NCBI GenBank assembly: GCA_029778715.1
Contig: JAKOPT010000162.1
Coordinates: 1 to 42,434, forward strand
Length of the DNA stretch: 42,434 bases
Direction of reading: 5' to 3'
Source: Actinomycetes bacterium
GTDB taxonomy: Bacteria; Actinomycetota; Actinomycetes; Actinomycetales; Dermatophilaceae
Positions 41,214-42,434 of the stretch are shown here, piece by piece. The position numbers were made by a program, and so were the translations under genes. Numbering within the stretch: position 1 is the stretch's first letter; every line of letters starts with the position of its first letter. The notes below the pieces were generated by a model. It was not told the origin of the DNA. It ran no database searches and saw only the letters and a list, made by a program, of their open reading frames with translations.

Positions 41214-42434
41214 CTAGGCAGCGTCGAGGTGAATTTCTAGGCCGCTGTTCGGGGTCCAAATGATGTCGACGAGGGTTGATAGCGGGGGCCGGTCGTCGAC
41301 GAGATGAGGGGGTGGGTGGCAGCCGGGTCCGAGCAGTGGTCGGCTGGTGTCGTCGGCAAGATCAGAGGGAAGGTGCCGACCGGGTTCGTGCAGGGGCGGT
41401 GGGCTCGTGGCATGGGTGCGCCCGGTGGAGGTAGTCCACGTGACGTTCCGGATGGCGCCCGCCTCTTCGCCCTGGTTGGGGTTGCCGGGGGCATGCCAGC
41501 CGGGACTGGGGACACCGGGTCCGTCCTCAGCCTTGTCGTCGGCGGGGGCTGGTGGGGGGGGGGGGTGCCAGCCGGGTCCGCGTAGGGGTGGTGGGCTGGT
41601 GGTGTGGGTGTGTCCGGTGGGGGTGGTCCAGGTGACACGCCGGGTGGTGTCGACCTGTTCGGCGTGGTCGGGGTCGTGGCTGGCGCGCTGGGGTGCGCCA
41701 TTTGCCTGGGTGTCGGGGTGGAGGGTGACGTGCCAGCCGGGTTGTTCTTTGGTGTCGTTGCACCGCCGGCATAACCCTTCCCCGTTCACGTAACTGGTGG
41801 CCCCGCCGTGCCGGTACGGGTGGGTGTGGTCGATGTCGCGGATGGGGGCGTCGCACCAGGGTGCGGCACACGACTGGTCCCGTAACCGGATCATGTCGGC
41901 CAGGGCCCCGGTGAATGCCCGGGACCGGGATTCCATGGCGACCAGGTCCCGCCCATCCACACTGGTGAACAACCGCCTGATCTTGGCGGGGGTGTGAGGG
42001 TTGCCCAGCCAGGCCCGGGCGGCCGGTACTGGGATCGGGCCGTACCCGGGCACATTGGCTGGTTCACTGGTAGGCCGGGTCGGGTCACCGGCACCCAGCA
42101 GGGACCGGTCGGTGATGACCAGGTCCACCATCACCGGCTGACCCTCCCCCACACCGCGCCCCGACAACCGGCGTAACGCCAAGTCCGTCATCACCGCCCC
42201 CAACCCACGACCGTCCGCACCCTCACCACCGGGGTCTTGCCCGCCAATGATCGTGTGCGCGTCACGGCGTAACGTCGCATACGCCCCAACCACCTCCGCC
42301 AGGGGACCCAACACGGACAGGTACGCCAACCCATCCGGCGCAGGACGCACCGTGACCCGACGGGACCCTACGGCCTGGTTGATTTTGGCGACCACCCCCG
42401 CCGCATCCACCTGTGCGGCCACCCGGCGGCACGC
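41214..42434 (-). CDS. DUF222-HNH endonuclease (13E12-type), C-terminal fragment
   Basis: The frame is open to the window edge (about 406 residues visible), so the start lies outside. The DUF222 part shows RRVTVRPAPDGLAYLSVL, LADMIRLRDQSCAAPWC and a C-rich zinc-type pattern. The HNH nuclease motif is DIDHTHPYRHGGATSYVN followed by GLCRRCNDTKEQPGW. After the usual end (TPTGHTHTTSPPPL) the protein continues for over 100 residues: the RRVTWTTPTGHTHTTSPPPL module recurs as RNVTWTTSTGRTHATSPPPL, with Pro/His-rich linkers. A run of 12 G at 41554-41565 encodes one Pro stretch. DNA cleavage is inferred from the motif. No exact GTATGCCG motif occurs in the gene. Confidence 0.85.
   Translation of the reverse strand, partial: ACRRVAAQVDAAGVVAKINQAVGSRRVTVRPAPDGLAYLSVLGPLAEVVGAYATLRRDAHTIIGGQDPGGEGADGRGLGAVMTDLALRRLSGRGVGEGQPVMVDLVITDRSLLGAGDPTRPTSEPANVPGYGPIPVPAARAWLGNPHTPAKIRRLFTSVDGRDLVAMESRSRAFTGALADMIRLRDQSCAAPWCDAPIRDIDHTHPYRHGGATSYVNGEGLCRRCNDTKEQPGWHVTLHPDTQANGAPQRASHDPDHAEQVDTTRRVTWTTPTGHTHTTSPPPLRGPGWHPPPPPAPADDKAEDGPGVPSPGWHAPGNPNQGEEAGAIRNVTWTTSTGRTHATSPPPLHEPGRHLPSDLADDTSRPLLGPGCHPPPHLVDDRPPLSTLVDIIWTPNSGLEIHLDAA
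41554..41565. repeat. Homopolymer of 12 G within the HNH gene
   Basis: The longest single-base run in the window. On the coding strand it is 12 C, encoding Pro residues in the tail after the HNH domain. Change of length by one would shift the frame of the last ~110 codons. It could be a sequencing or assembly weak point. Confidence 0.9.

Noticed and set aside
1..42434. Circular molecule with a single DUF222 gene spanning the junction
   Set aside because: The two fragments could in principle belong to one gene, but the N- and C-terminal parts do not meet: a middle segment is missing. The content is also housekeeping chromosome. A break inside members of a repeated gene family is the simpler explanation.

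Overview
High-GC actinobacterial chromosome segment, most likely a Micrococcales member of the Intrasporangiaceae/Dermatophilaceae type. The evidence is the overall GC bias, many GTG starts, 4-base ATGA/GTGA gene overlaps, a mycothiol-type DinB/MDMPI protein, DUF3180, DUF222-HNH proteins, a zinc metalloprotease of the DUF2342 family, and the order ppa / dacB / DUF2342 / tilS / hpt / ftsH / folE / folP / folB-folK / DUF3180. The family-level assignment is an inference; the phylum is secure.

Layout. 1-270: N-terminal fragment of a DUF222 (13E12-type) HNH gene on the minus strand, followed by a gene-free stretch with two copies of a structured ~73-base repeat. 730-5088: TetR regulator plus a heterodimeric ABC exporter, driven by a probably leaderless promoter that contains a palindromic operator. 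5109-12000: a CarH-type B12 photosensory domain without a DNA-binding domain, divergent from an NAD(P)-binding oxidoreductase and a CPBP protease with 11-base direct repeats between them; then an agmatinase-like ureohydrolase, an MDMPI protein, a photolyase and a ring-opening dioxygenase. Three copies of a 46-base inverted-repeat element lie here. 12143-22649: topA, an acyl-CoA ligase, tmk, holB and a lipoprotein peptidase. The topA-tmk neighbourhood is split by an AbiEi/DUF559-like gene flanked on both sides by repeat arrays. 22796: tRNA-Thr(CGT) with terminator. 23261-26006: small ORF, NlpC/P60 hydrolase, and a divergent TetR / PaaI-thioesterase pair. 26042-28889: nickel-type ECF transporter NikMN-Q-O behind a site that resembles a Nur box. 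28985-40801: ppa (minus), then a long plus-strand run from dacB through the folate genes. 40802-42434: one inverted copy of the left-end repeat, then the C-terminal part of a second DUF222-HNH gene that runs off the window.

How it fits together. The right half is conserved housekeeping: tRNA lysidine synthesis, purine salvage, FtsH proteolysis, folate synthesis, cell-wall carboxypeptidase and lipid aminoacylation. The left half holds stress and light-response genes. Accessory material concentrates at the two ends and between fadD and tmk, and in both places a nuclease-like gene is associated with its own family of inverted, structured repeats. Across the whole window the asymmetric heptamer TATGCCG (or CGGCATA) recurs about 75 times by eye count, against about four expected from base composition. 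It is nearly absent from the two DUF222 fragments. This iterated motif and the nuclease-plus-repeat loci are the most unusual signals.
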